The notes beneath the pieces are model-generated. The model was not told the origin of the DNA. It saw only the letters and a list, made by a program, of their open reading frames with translations, and searched no databases. From Fusobacteria bacterium ZRK30 (GTDB lineage: Bacteria; Fusobacteriota; Fusobacteriia; Fusobacteriales; Fusobacteriaceae): 64,000 bases of DNA. Numbering within the stretch: position 1 is the stretch's first letter; the number at the start of each line of letters is the position of its first letter. The position numbers were made by a program, and so were the translations under genes. Location: assembly GCA_024628785.1 (NCBI GenBank), contig CP102404.1, positions 310,001-374,000 of the forward strand. Reading direction: 5' to 3'. This document shows, in pieces, positions 11,242 through 19,640 of this stretch.

Positions 11242-11586
11242 TTATTTTTTTAATAAACTTTCAATATTAATATCTGTATTAAAATCCATATCATAGATCT
11301 TGAATTTAAAAAATCCATTCTCGTCACAGGGGATATCGTATTTTGGCATTATCTTTTCATAGATATAATCATAGATTATAACGATAGTTCCATTATTTTT
11401 ATCTTCATCTAAGACATTTTTTAATCCAACTACCCTTTTGGGATTTATTCCCAAGACATTTTTTAAAAGATCCAGTTTTTCTTTTTCATCCAAAAAGGTG
11501 TTTAAAACCTTGTGCAGTGTAGGAGAGATTTTTATTGCAAAGAGAGGTTTAATCGGATCTCTGGGTATAAATTTTATTGTATTCAT
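11242..11586 (-). CDS. Hypothetical protein downstream of parB
   Basis: 114 residues, soluble, with no recognised family. The N-terminus IKFIPRDPIKPLFAIKISPTLHKVLNTFLDEKEK precedes a predicted alpha/beta segment (NNGTIVIIYDYIYEKIMPKYDIP) and ends KK. It is 100 bp downstream of parB on the same strand and followed by a strong terminator, so it may be the last gene of the parAB transcript. Function unknown. Confidence 0.6.
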   Translation of the reverse strand: MNTIKFIPRDPIKPLFAIKISPTLHKVLNTFLDEKEKLDLLKNVLGINPKRVVGLKNVLDEDKNNGTIVIIYDYIYEKIMPKYDIPCDENGFFKFKIYDMDFNTDINIESLLKK

Positions 11587-11687
11587 CTAACCACCTACTT
11601 TTATTTAATCGTTTATAAACTTAATTATGAAAAATCAAACATATATATATTCAATTTATGCTTAATTTGGATACAGCTTTACGTTGC

Positions 11688-12557
11688 TTATTTTATAAAG
11701 GTATAGTCTTCTTTTTCCATCATCTCTTTAATTTTTTCAAAATATTCTTTAACTTCTTGTGGGACTTTTTTCTTTACAGAAAAATTAAATCCCTTGGCAG
11801 TGTATTTTATAGATACCTTTTTTGGTTTTTCCGAGATATTTAAGTTTTTTAACAGATCCCTCAATTCATCCCTGTTAAAATCCTTATATTCTTTTACAAT
11901 ATCAGCTGTAGCTTTTTCTGTTTTTAGTTTAGTGACAACTTTATTTAATAGTTCAGCCTTGTCTGCACCTAAAACTTCTATAATTTCCCTGATCTCCATA
12001 GGGTAGTTAATAGCATTTTTTATCCTATAATAAGTTTTTTTACTGATATTATACCCAGTTATGATATCTTCAATAGATTTATCTTTTCTGGCAGCTTCCT
12101 TATTAAATTTATAGGATTGCTCCAATAGAGTTAAGTTTTTTCTCTTTAAATTTTCATCGATAGAGATGCTGTCTAAGAGGCTGTATGGAGTATTTTTATC
12201 AAAGATAACTACTCTGTCCTTTGCTTTAACTTCTTTTTCCTCTTTATAGAGCTCCTTTATAGCACTGGATCTTCGAAGACCACTGATAATTCTAAATTTT
12301 CCCTCTTCCTTTTCCTGAAGATATATTATATTCAAGAGTCCTATGGCACTAATACTTTCTTTAAGTTCATTTAATTCAGAATCATCCATAGAAAGTCTGT
12401 TTATAAAAGTAATATCCTCGAAATCAATTTGGTCCAAGAGTTCGTGACGCATATGAACCATTCTTCCATATTGTTTTACTATCTTTTCCTTTGGGAGATC
12501 TATCGTTTCTTTTTTCGGCCCCCTACTGAGTAAAGGGTTATTTCCTAATCTACTCAT
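11688..12557 (-). CDS. parB: ParB-family DNA-partition protein
   Basis: 289 residues. The N-terminal ParB/Srx-type domain has residues RLSMDDSELNELKESISAIGLLNIIYLQ and the box-II equivalent GLRRSSAIKEL, where most chromosomal ParBs have GERR. The central KorB/ParB helix-turn-helix follows (LTLLEQSYKFNKEA, YNISKKTYYRIKNAINYP), then a lysine-rich C-terminus. The ATG overlaps the parA stop by one base (TAATG), so they are co-translated. The divergent box II leaves open whether this is the chromosomal or a captured plasmid-type system. No canonical GTTNCACGTGAAAC parS is visible in the window. Confidence 0.85.
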   Translation of the reverse strand: MSRLGNNPLLSRGPKKETIDLPKEKIVKQYGRMVHMRHELLDQIDFEDITFINRLSMDDSELNELKESISAIGLLNIIYLQEKEEGKFRIISGLRRSSAIKELYKEEKEVKAKDRVVIFDKNTPYSLLDSISIDENLKRKNLTLLEQSYKFNKEAARKDKSIEDIITGYNISKKTYYRIKNAINYPMEIREIIEVLGADKAELLNKVVTKLKTEKATADIVKEYKDFNRDELRDLLKNLNISEKPKKVSIKYTAKGFNFSVKKKVPQEVKEYFEKIKEMMEKEDYTFIK

Positions 12558-13330
12558 TAACTCTCCTCCCTTTCAATTATTTCAACACAAAGACCTTTAT
12601 AATCTTTGGCTCCATTACTTCTAGAAGCATAATCAAAGATACTCAGCCCATGGGAAGATGCTTCAGCTACCTTTACATTTCTTCTGATTAAAGTTTTAAA
12701 CATATTATCTCCGAAGAACTCTTTTAGTTGTCCAACAACTTCTATATGAAGTTTTGATCTGGAATCTACCATGGTAGCAAATATTCCGCCAATTCTAAGG
12801 TCATCGTTCATCCTCTGGGTAACGATATCTATAGTGTCCATAAGTTCTACAATTCCTTCTAGAGCATAGAATTCTGTCTGAACCGGGATATATACCTCAT
12901 GAGATGCCATAAGAGCATTAAATGTAAGGGTATCTAAACTAGGGGGACAGTCGATAAGAACATAGTCATATCCATATACATCTTTTAAAATTTCTTTGAG
13001 TAAACTTTCCTTTCCGGGGACTCCTCCTAATTCTAAATTGACCTTTGACATCTTTATATTAGTTGGAAGAATATCGGCAAATGAAGTTTCTATAACTATA
13101 TCATCAAAATTTAATTTACTTGCTCCAAAGGATTTAGCCTTTAGAAGATCATACACTGTATAATCTAAATTTCTTTTGTCTAGACCAAAACCAGAGGTCA
13201 GATTTCCCTGTGGATCAAAGTCGATAGCTAAAACTTTTTTTCCTAGAGCGTGTAAGCCTGCGGCTATATTTTGAGTTGATGTAGTCTTAGCTACTCCACC
13301 TTTTTGATTTAAAATTGAAATTATCTTCAT
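12557..13330 (-). CDS. parA: ParA-family partition ATPase
   Basis: 257 residues. The deviant Walker A KGGVAKTTSTQNIA is near residues 10-23, with Walker A' (VLAIDFDPQGNLTSGFG) and Walker B (YDYVLIDCPPSLDTLTFNAL). It lacks the N-terminal HTH of plasmid type Ia ParA, matching Soj/chromosomal type Ib-like ATPases. It acts with ParB to segregate origin-proximal DNA or a replicon. It is divergent from mrp; a 16-bp palindrome lies in the shared intergenic region. Confidence 0.9.
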   Translation of the reverse strand: MKIISILNQKGGVAKTTSTQNIAAGLHALGKKVLAIDFDPQGNLTSGFGLDKRNLDYTVYDLLKAKSFGASKLNFDDIVIETSFADILPTNIKMSKVNLELGGVPGKESLLKEILKDVYGYDYVLIDCPPSLDTLTFNALMASHEVYIPVQTEFYALEGIVELMDTIDIVTQRMNDDLRIGGIFATMVDSRSKLHIEVVGQLKEFFGDNMFKTLIRRNVKVAEASSHGLSIFDYASRSNGAKDYKGLCVEIIEREES

Positions 13331-13500
13331 TTACCCACCTTCCATATATTTTATTTTTTTGTTTATTTAAATTATTAATTAAACTTTTTGTCGCAGTAGA
13401 CGCCTTTAAAATAACAGACTTCTCCACTTTAAACTACCATTAATATTAGCATATAATTAATCATTTTACAAACCAATCCATCATTTTTACTCAATATCTA

Positions 13501-13529
13501 TTGACAAATTTTTTAAATAGGAGTATATT
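13501..13529 (+). promoter_or_regulatory. Promoter of the mrp transcript
   Basis: TTGACA (13501-13506), a 17-nt spacer and TATATT (13524-13529). The predicted start, near 13536, falls inside the adjacent palindrome. Confidence 0.75.
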
Positions 13530-13533
13530 CAAC

Positions 13534-13549
13534 TTGTGCATATGCACAA
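13534..13549. promoter_or_regulatory. 16-bp palindrome between parA and mrp
   Basis: TTGTGCATATGCACAA is a perfect palindrome overlapping the predicted mrp transcription start. Either it is the operator for a dimeric repressor controlling mrp, or it is a centromere-like (parS) site for the adjacent divergent parAB. Sequence alone cannot decide. Confidence 0.6.
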
Positions 13550-13605
13550 AACTATAGGGAGTATTTAAAGATAGAATTAAGAATAAAAAAGGAGATGTTT
13601 TAAGG

Positions 13606-14421
13606 ATGGATCCACAAACAATGAAAAAAATCAAAGAGGAAGATGCCAGGATACAGGAAAATATCAAGGGGATAAAGCATAAAGTCGTTGTAATGAGCGG
13701 GAAGGGAGGGGTAGGAAAATCAACTCTTTCTACAAATATAGCCTATGGTCTTGCAATGTCCGGGAAAAAGGTTGGTCTTTTGGATGCAGATCTACATGGA
13801 CCGAATATCCCAATTATGTTAGGAGTAGAGGGAAAAACATTACCTTCATTGAGGGAACCCTTGAGAATTAATGAAAATTTAAAGGTAGTTTCATTGAGTT
13901 TTTATTTAAAGGATTCCAACAATCCGATTATTTGGAGGGGACCTGCAAAAACAGGAGCGATAAAACAGCTTTTAGGAGATGTAAATTGGGGAGATATAGA
14001 TTATCTTGTAGTGGATCTGCCTCCCGGGACAGGGGATGAATCTCTCACTGTTGCCCAAACTTTAGGAAAGGTAGATGGAAGTGTGATAGTTACAACTCCT
14101 CAGGATGTTGCTATTTTGGATTCCAGAAAATCTATAAAATTTTCTAAACTGGTAAATATGCCGGTTTTGGGAATAGTAGAAAATATGAGTGGATTTGTAT
14201 GCCCTCATTGCGATGAAAGGATAGACATCTTTAAAAGCGGAGGAGGGGAAAAGGTATCTAAAGATATGAATATAGACTTTTTAGGGAAAATACCATTAAC
14301 TCCAGAGATGGTGGAAACAGGAGACCAGGGAAAACCTTATATCTTTTCTAAAAAAGCAGGAGCTGCATATGAATCATTAAATACTGTAATCTCTGAAATT
14401 GTAAAAAAAGTAGAAGGTTAA
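13606..14421 (+). CDS. mrp: Mrp/NBP35-family Fe-S carrier ATPase
   Basis: 271 residues. The P-loop MSGKGGVGKSTLSTNIAYGLA carries the deviant Walker A, followed by LLDADLHGPNIPIMLG and Walker B (DYLVVDLPPGTGDESLTVAQ). The CPHC pair in NMSGFVCPHCDERIDIF bridges the 4Fe-4S cluster in dimers. The usual N-terminal DUF59 domain is absent, as in short Mrp proteins. It likely delivers Fe-S clusters to apoproteins in the cytoplasm. It is followed by a DUF1858 protein and a cobalamin adenosyltransferase on the same strand. Confidence 0.9.
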   Translation: MDPQTMKKIKEEDARIQENIKGIKHKVVVMSGKGGVGKSTLSTNIAYGLAMSGKKVGLLDADLHGPNIPIMLGVEGKTLPSLREPLRINENLKVVSLSFYLKDSNNPIIWRGPAKTGAIKQLLGDVNWGDIDYLVVDLPPGTGDESLTVAQTLGKVDGSVIVTTPQDVAILDSRKSIKFSKLVNMPVLGIVENMSGFVCPHCDERIDIFKSGGGEKVSKDMNIDFLGKIPLTPEMVETGDQGKPYIFSKKAGAAYESLNTVISEIVKKVEG

Positions 14422-14445
14422 TAAATATAATAGTTTTAAAAGAGA

Positions 14446-14472
14446 GCTGATCTAAAGATCAGTTTTCTTTAA
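14446..14472 (+). terminator. Hairpin between mrp and the DUF1858 gene
   Basis: GCTGATC / GATCAGTT with loop TAAA is followed by TTCTTT. It could partially terminate mrp transcripts and lower expression of the two following genes. Confidence 0.5.
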
Positions 14473-14515
14473 AATGAATACTCAGCAATTCAAAATATTT
14501 AGGAGGGATATAGTT

Positions 14516-14761
14516 ATGATGGAGAAAAATCTATTTTTAAAGATGAATATTCAAGACCTTTTTACAGAGTACCCCTTTGTTACTAAAATATTTGAAAAAT
14601 TCGGATTAAAGTGCAGCTCCTGCACATTTTCTAAAAATGTAAGTTTAGAAGATGCTCTTCAGAGTTCAGGGCTGTCTTCAAATGAAATTGTTGAGGAGAT
14701 AATAGAGCGTCTAGAGGGAGAAGGTAAAGATGAAGGGATATATACACGTATACACAGGTAA
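14516..14761 (+). CDS. DUF1858 redox-disulfide domain protein
   Basis: 81 residues. The protein shows the DUF1858 pattern (MNIQDLFTEYPFVTKIFEKFGLKCSSCTF, then SLEDALQ) with the CxxC pair at KCSSC. This family is associated with hybrid-cluster proteins and other redox enzymes, but its biochemical role is unclear. The start at 14516 is chosen for AGGAGG 9 nt upstream; an in-frame ATG at 14474 has no such site. Its 3' end overlaps the next gene by 32 bp in another frame. Confidence 0.75.
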   Translation: MMEKNLFLKMNIQDLFTEYPFVTKIFEKFGLKCSSCTFSKNVSLEDALQSSGLSSNEIVEEIIERLEGEGKDEGIYTRIHR

Positions 14762-15245
14762 CGGGAAGGGGAAAACTACAGCAGGTATGGGACTTATGAT
14801 AAGAGCTTTGGGGCATGGACTAAAAGTTTATATGGGGCAGTTTATGAAGGGGCAGAGATACGGTGAACTGAATACTCTGGAAAAATTAGGGATATCAATA
14901 GAAAGGTTTGGGACGGAAAACTGTATCATATCACCTGAACATGTGACAGATTTTGATCTGGCTAAAGCAAAGGAAGGGTATAAAAAAGTAGAGGAAGTTT
15001 TGCTAAGTAAAAAATATGATTTGGTTGTATTAGATGAAGTCTGTGTATCTACATATTTTAATTTGATAACTGTGGATGAGATCTTACATCTGATGAAGAT
15101 CAAGCCGGAGGAGACCGAATTGGTATTAACCGGGAGGTATGCTCCTAAGGAAGTTATAGAAGCGGCAGATCTGGTTACAGAGATGAAAGAGATCAAACAT
15201 TATTATAACTGCGGAGTTATGGCTAGAGACGGGATAGAAAGATAG
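14730..15245 (+). CDS. cobA: Cob(I)alamin adenosyltransferase, CobA/BtuR type
   Basis: 171 residues. The N-terminal P-loop GNGKGKTTAGMGLMIRALGHG is the CobA/CobO nucleotide site, followed by VYMGQFMKGQ and the Walker-B-like DLVVLDEVCVSTYF, and NCGVMARDGIER at the C-terminus. It transfers the adenosyl group of ATP to Co(I) corrinoid, making AdoCbl, the coenzyme needed by mutases such as the one at 35347-37098. The start is preceded by GGAGAAGG within the 3' end of the upstream gene, implying translational coupling. Confidence 0.88.
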   Translation: MKGYIHVYTGNGKGKTTAGMGLMIRALGHGLKVYMGQFMKGQRYGELNTLEKLGISIERFGTENCIISPEHVTDFDLAKAKEGYKKVEEVLLSKKYDLVVLDEVCVSTYFNLITVDEILHLMKIKPEETELVLTGRYAPKEVIEAADLVTEMKEIKHYYNCGVMARDGIER

Positions 15246-15287
15246 TTTCACCTTTAAATAATAGAAAAATTAAATTATTCTAATATA

Positions 15288-15316
15288 TTGACAACTAAGA
15301 AAATACGTGGTAATAT
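15288..15316 (+). promoter_or_regulatory. Promoter of the guaA riboswitch transcript
   Basis: TTGACA (15288-15293), a 17-nt spacer and TAATAT (15311-15316). The predicted start near 15323 is about 18 nt ahead of the aptamer. Confidence 0.8.
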
Positions 15317-15340
15317 TCTTTAAAATTTATTATTAATATA

Positions 15341-15500
15341 ACTCATATAAATCGGAAATAGGGTCCGATGTATCTACGACTAACCTTAAATTAGTATCTA
15401 TGAGTGAATTCTAACCCAAAGTCTAAGCTCTAAAAGTATAGACTCCATTTGGATAGGTTCACTGTAGGTACAGAGAGCTTATTTATATGGAGTTTTTTTT
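15341..15500 (+). promoter_or_regulatory. Guanine riboswitch of guaA
   Basis: The aptamer at 15341-15405 has P1 ACTCATA/TATGAGT, P2 ATCGG/CCGAT, J2/3 GTATCTAC, P3 ACTAA/TTAGT, and J3/1 ATCTATG with the guanine-specific C. It is the same length (65 nt) as the guaB copy. The expression platform contains GTCTA/TAGAC, and ACTCCAT (near 15446) pairs with ATGGAGT before a run of eight T at 15493-15500. That gives a terminator directly ahead of the guaA ribosome-binding site. Confidence 0.9.
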
Positions 15501-15517
15501 ATTATAGGAGGATGAAA

Positions 15518-17056
15518 ATGAAACAGAATAGTATAGTTATTTTAGATTTTGGTTCTCAATATAACCAATTGATTGCAAGAAGAGTAAGGGAAATGGGTGT
15601 TTATGCCGAGGTCGTTCCTTATTTCGAAGATTTAGAGAAGATAAAAGCTAGAAATCCAAAGGGAATTATCCTATCTGGAGGACCTGCATCTGTATATTTA
15701 GAGGGAGCTCCTACAGTAGATAAAGAGATGTTTGACTTAGATATACCTATCCTTGGAATCTGTTATGGAATGCAGCTTACTCAACACTTATTAGGTGGAG
15801 AAGTAGCTAAAGCAGATAAGCAGGAATTTGGAAAAGCTGAAGTAATGATAGATGATAAAAAATCTCCTTTCTTCTACGGAATAGAAGACAATACCCAGGT
15901 ATGGATGTCTCATGGAGATCACGTTACAAAGATAGCTCCAGGATTTGAAAAGATAGCTCATACAGATTCATCTATAGCTACACTATACAATGCTGAAAGA
16001 AATATCTATAATGTACAATTTCATCCTGAAGTAACTCATTCAGTAGATGGTCATCAAATGCTTAGAAACTTCGTATTCGATGTATGTAAATGTGAGGAAA
16101 ACTGGTCTATGGGGAACTATATAGAGCAGACTGTAAAAGAGATAAAAGAGACTGTAGGAGATAAGAAAGTAATCTTAGCTCTATCTGGTGGAGTAGACTC
16201 ATCGGTAGCTGCAGTACTTATCCATAAAGCTATTGGAGATCAGCTTAGCTGTTTCTTCGTAGATACAGGTCTTATGAGAAAAAATGAGGCTGAAAAAGTA
16301 ATGAAAACTTATGGGGAACACTACCATATGAATATAGAGTGTGTAGATGCAGAAGACAGATTCTTAAACAAATTAAAGGGAGTTTCAGATCCTGAAACTA
16401 AGAGAAAGATAATCGGACATGAATTTATCGAAATTTTTGATGAACAAAAACAAAAGATGAAAGATGCAGAATTCTTGGCTCAAGGTACTATCTACCCAGA
16501 CGTTATTGAATCTCAATCTGTAAAGGGACCATCTGCTACGATCAAATCTCACCATAATGTAGGTGGATTACCAGAAGAGATGGATTTCAAATTATTAGAG
16601 CCACTTAGAGAATTATTTAAAGATGAAGTAAGAAAAGTTGGAAGAGAATTAGGTATCCCAGATCATATGATCGACAGACATCCATTCCCAGGACCTGGTC
16701 TAGGGATCAGAATTTTAGGAGCTGTAGATAAGGAAAAAGCTGATATCTTAAGAGAAGCAGACGATATCTTTATCTCAGAATTAAGAGCTGCTAACTTATA
16801 TGAAAAAGTAAGTCAGGCCTTTGTAGTACTTTTACCTGTAAAATCTGTAGGAGTAATGGGAGACGAAAGAACCTATGAATATACAGCAGTATTAAGATCT
16901 GCTGATACAATAGACTTTATGACTGCTACATGGTCACACCTTCCATATGAGTTCTTAGGAAGAGTATCCAATAGAATCATAAATGAAGTTAAAGGAATCA
17001 ACAGATTAACTTACGATATATCTTCTAAACCACCTGCAACTATTGAGTGGGAATAA
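15518..17056 (+). CDS. guaA: GMP synthase (glutamine-hydrolysing)
   Basis: Amination of XMP to GMP. The N-terminal class I amidotransferase has the catalytic Cys in [12 protein letters not shown] and the HPE motif [11 protein letters not shown]. The ATP-pyrophosphatase domain has the loop [15 protein letters not shown], and the C-terminal dimerisation domain ends PPATIEWE. The protein is 512 residues. The start at 15518 follows AGGAGG; an in-frame upstream start at 15449 lies inside the riboswitch and is rejected. The last 12 bp (GAGTGGGAATAA) form the left attachment repeat of the island, so insertion left the protein intact. Confidence 0.98.
   Translation: MKQNSIVILDFGSQYNQLIARRVREMGVYAEVVPYFEDLEKIKARNPKGIILSGGPASVYLEGAPTVDKEMFDLDIPILGICYGMQLTQHLLGGEVAKADKQEFGKAEVMIDDKKSPFFYGIEDNTQVWMSHGDHVTKIAPGFEKIAHTDSSIATLYNAERNIYNVQFHPEVTHSVDGHQMLRNFVFDVCKCEENWSMGNYIEQTVKEIKETVGDKKVILALSGGVDSSVAAVLIHKAIGDQLSCFFVDTGLMRKNEAEKVMKTYGEHYHMNIECVDAEDRFLNKLKGVSDPETKRKIIGHEFIEIFDEQKQKMKDAEFLAQGTIYPDVIESQSVKGPSATIKSHHNVGGLPEEMDFKLLEPLRELFKDEVRKVGRELGIPDHMIDRHPFPGPGLGIRILGAVDKEKADILREADDIFISELRAANLYEKVSQAFVVLLPVKSVGVMGDERTYEYTAVLRSADTIDFMTATWSHLPYEFLGRVSNRIINEVKGINRLTYDISSKPPATIEWE
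17045..17056 (+). repeat. attL: 12-bp direct repeat at the guaA 3' end
   Basis: GAGTGGGAATAA, the last codons of guaA, recurs exactly at 39894-39905. An integrase gene lies directly beside it. The guaA 3' end is a documented integration hotspot, so this is read as the left junction core. Confidence 0.8.
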
Positions 17057-17063
17057 TTAATAA

Positions 17064-17108
17064 AACTCCTATAATCCTTTTAAATTAAGGGTTGTAGGAG
17101 TTCTTTTT
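17064..17108 (+). terminator. Terminator following guaA, carried by the island
   Basis: AACTCCTATAATCC pairs with GGTTGTAGGAGTT around an AT loop and is followed by eight T. It lies inside the left end of the island and so restores a terminator to guaA after insertion. The pre-insertion one is probably at 39988-40020. Confidence 0.85.
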
Positions 17109-17116
17109 TTTAATAG

Positions 17117-17134
17117 AGTACTAAAAACGTACTA
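17117..17134. repeat. Left copy of the 18-bp subterminal repeat
   Basis: AGTACTAAAAACGTACTA, itself an inverted repeat AGTAC/GTACT, is identical to 39775-39792 at the other end of the island. It is a likely arm-type binding site for integrase or Xis. Confidence 0.7.
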
Positions 17135-17137
17135 TTT

Positions 17138-18226
17138 TTATTTTTCACTATTCTTTTCTATGGTATTTGTTATCAAATTTTGTAATTTATCAGCCACCTC
17201 ACCATGCTTATTCGGATAAAGGTGGGAATAGGTATTTAAGGTTGTTTCTATATTTTCATGTCCTAGCCTTTCAGAGATTAGTAATGGGGAAAATCCCATT
17301 TCAATCAATAAGGAAGCGTGGGAGTGTCTAAGATCATGAACTCTAATTTTTTTTAAATTAGCATTTTTAGTTCCACGTTTCATCTCATGATGAAGATAAT
17401 ATTTTGTCACTGGAAACAGTCTTTCATTAGATTGATAGTCATACAACTTAGAAATATATTCTTGAATGATATCACAGAGAAATTGAGGGATTGTAATAAT
17501 TCTCTTACTTTTAGGTGTTTTAGGTTGTAAAATCAAATCCTCCCCATCATGTCTTGCGTAATTTTTATTGATGGACATAGTTTTATTTTCAAAATCAAAG
17601 TCATCTTGAGTTAGGGCTAATAGTTCACCAGACCTTATCCCAGTCCAAAACAATATGTTGAAAATTGTTTTAGAAGCAGGCTTATTAGATATAACATTTA
17701 AAAATCTATTAAATTCTTCGGTAATCCAAAATGACATGGATTCAGCATTCTTCTTTCCCATACTACCACAAACACGTGCTGGATTAGAAGATAATTTATA
17801 ATATTTCATAGCAAAATTAAATATAGCCGAGAGCTGGTTATTAACTGTCTTTAAATATGTAGGACTGTATTTGTTTTCATGATTTATAAATTGATTTTGC
17901 CATACTCTAATAGTTGCAGATTCTATTTTATTGATTTGTAAATTCTCAAAATATGGGAGGACTTTGGTATTAATAACATATTCTTTGTTTGCATAAGTTG
18001 TTGGTTTCAGTCTTGACTTACAATCTTCCATATATAAACTTACAAGAGTTTTAAATGTCATCTCAGGGCTTGCCTGAGATCTCTCTAGGAATTCACGTTC
18101 AAATGTTTTGGCATCTCTTTGAGTTTTAAATCCTTCCTTTTTCTTCTTCTTCCTCTTTCCAGTCCAGTCACTATAATAAAATGATACATACCATGTTCCA
18201 CGATTTTTATTTTTATAAACTGCCAT
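17138..18226 (-). CDS. int: Tyrosine recombinase (integrase) of the island
   Basis: 362 residues. There is an N-terminal arm-binding segment (RGTWYVSFYYSDWTGKRKKKK), a SAM-like core-binding domain (FKTLVSLYMEDCKSRLKPTTY) and a catalytic domain. Arg is in WTGIRSGELLAL, Lys in QPKTPKSKRII, the HxxR box in RVHDLRHSHASLL, the second His in RLGHENIETTLNTY and the nucleophile Tyr in the same segment. All catalytic residues are present, so it is probably active. It is transcribed towards attL, the usual arrangement for site-specific integration modules. Confidence 0.95.
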   Translation of the reverse strand: MAVYKNKNRGTWYVSFYYSDWTGKRKKKKKEGFKTQRDAKTFEREFLERSQASPEMTFKTLVSLYMEDCKSRLKPTTYANKEYVINTKVLPYFENLQINKIESATIRVWQNQFINHENKYSPTYLKTVNNQLSAIFNFAMKYYKLSSNPARVCGSMGKKNAESMSFWITEEFNRFLNVISNKPASKTIFNILFWTGIRSGELLALTQDDFDFENKTMSINKNYARHDGEDLILQPKTPKSKRIITIPQFLCDIIQEYISKLYDYQSNERLFPVTKYYLHHEMKRGTKNANLKKIRVHDLRHSHASLLIEMGFSPLLISERLGHENIETTLNTYSHLYPNKHGEVADKLQNLITNTIEKNSEK

Positions 18227-18235
18227 ACTACCCTC

Positions 18236-18418
18236 CTACATATAAATTTTTTCTTCAAAATATCTTCTACTAACTTTTCCAGCCAATGTTATTTTCCCCA
18301 TTTCTTCTAGTTCACAGTTTAATTTTTTTATTATTCTGTACGAAGAACTTACTGAGATATCTAGTGAATCCGCGACCTCTTTAGCATTAATGAATTTTTT
18401 TTCTTCTCTTTTAATCAT
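18236..18418 (-). CDS. xis: Excisionase-like helix-turn-helix protein
   Basis: 60 residues. It has a basic MerR/Xis-type winged helix-turn-helix (FINAKEVADSLDISVSSSYRIIKKLNCEL) and ends just 9 bp before the integrase start. Size, fold and position fit a recombination directionality factor or a regulator of integrase; which of the two is inference. Confidence 0.65.
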   Translation of the reverse strand: MIKREEKKFINAKEVADSLDISVSSSYRIIKKLNCELEEMGKITLAGKVSRRYFEEKIYM

Positions 18419-18557
18419 AATTGATCCTCCTCTAAAATTAGTAGCTCATGTTAATCTTAGTTTTTATCAAAATATAACTTTTAATAAAATATCTTTATCT
18501 GATATTGGTGCTAAAAATAACTCTACTATTTTCCGCCACCACGGGTATTATAATCTT

Positions 18558-19514
18558 TTAAAATTGTTTATAAATACCACCCTGAGCTATATAATGATTA
18601 AATTTTTTACATAGAATATTTCCCAATTCATTATCTACAGAATGACATTTAAACCCTATTTCTTTTAAAATCTTCTTTTCTAACTCTTCAACTTTTGATT
18701 TTCCTAATTTAATTGACATAAATTTAATTTTATCCTTTCGTTTAATTTCTTTTGGAAGAATATTTCTTACTTTTTTATAGTCACCGTCTCTTAATATGGC
18801 TACAAGTAATCCTGGAGTTATATCCTTCTTCTTGAGTATCATAAAAGAAATAGCAGCCTCTACTTCCTTAAGATTTCTATTAGAGAATTTAGCGATATTC
18901 TTTAGTGTATTTGGGTTAATATTGGTTACAGATGACTTTGAAAAAAGTTCTTTTAGTTCCTTGATGAAATCATTAGAAGCAGCAGTGGTCTCTTTACTAC
19001 TACTACTATTTTTTGGAGTATTATTACTTGGAGTATTAAGAGCCGACTTTTCATCCGAGATATAACCGACTTTTTGTCCGAACCCAACCGACTTTTCATC
19101 CGAGATAGGTATAAGCCCCATCTTTTTAAGTTGCTCTTCTAGTTCTTCATCCGTACCTTGACTTTTAGTGAACTCAAATAAATTATAGAATTCTTCTTTT
19201 AAACAAAAGAAAGTATAAGATCCATTCATTGTTTTGTGAACATGTTTATCAAGAAGCCTCAAATCCTGATATTTTTTAAATTTTCTATATATTGTATCTA
19301 ATGATTTAATTTTTAATACTGGAAGATAGGTTATTAGCTTTTTATAATCTACCCAGATAAAAAATCGACCATTTATTTTCTTTCTTACAATTTTTTTTAG
19401 GGGACTTATATCTTTTAAATAGGTAAGAATAAAAGCATCTTTTATATCGAGCCCTAACTTTAATAGTTTATCTTGTTGTACACCTGCTATAGTATATTTT
19501 TGATATTTTGATAT
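18558..19514 (-). CDS. Replication-initiator-like protein with an apparent AUA start
   Basis: About 318 codons. Residues 1-110 look like a winged-helix DNA-binding region (YTIAGVQQDKLLKLGLDIKD, SLDTIYRKFKKYQDLRLLDKHVH). A Ser/Thr/Asn-rich linker and a helical C-terminal part follow, as in plasmid/phage replisome-organiser proteins; the family name is tentative. AGGAGGGG at 19521-19528 points to ATA at 19512-19514 as the initiation codon. The preceding in-frame codon is TAA, and the next near-cognate codon is TTG at 19262, which would remove the whole N-terminal domain and has no ribosome-binding site. Confidence 0.55.
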   Translation of the reverse strand: MSKYQKYTIAGVQQDKLLKLGLDIKDAFILTYLKDISPLKKIVRKKINGRFFIWVDYKKLITYLPVLKIKSLDTIYRKFKKYQDLRLLDKHVHKTMNGSYTFFCLKEEFYNLFEFTKSQGTDEELEEQLKKMGLIPISDEKSVGFGQKVGYISDEKSALNTPSNNTPKNSSSSKETTAASNDFIKELKELFSKSSVTNINPNTLKNIAKFSNRNLKEVEAAISFMILKKKDITPGLLVAILRDGDYKKVRNILPKEIKRKDKIKFMSIKLGKSKVEELEKKILKEIGFKCHSVDNELGNILCKKFNHYIAQGGIYKQF

Positions 19515-19640
19515 TTAAATCCCCTCCTATTAATGTTATTTAAATTACCAATTTTCTTACAATATTTTTGTAATGATACAAGTGTTTTTGTAATCAAAAA
19601 TCACTATAAAAAAAACACTTGTTTGATGATCCCTTAGATA

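Noticed and set aside
15449-15517. In-frame upstream extension of guaA
   Set aside because: It lies within the riboswitch terminator and lacks a ribosome-binding site; AGGAGG is correctly spaced for the ATG at 15518.
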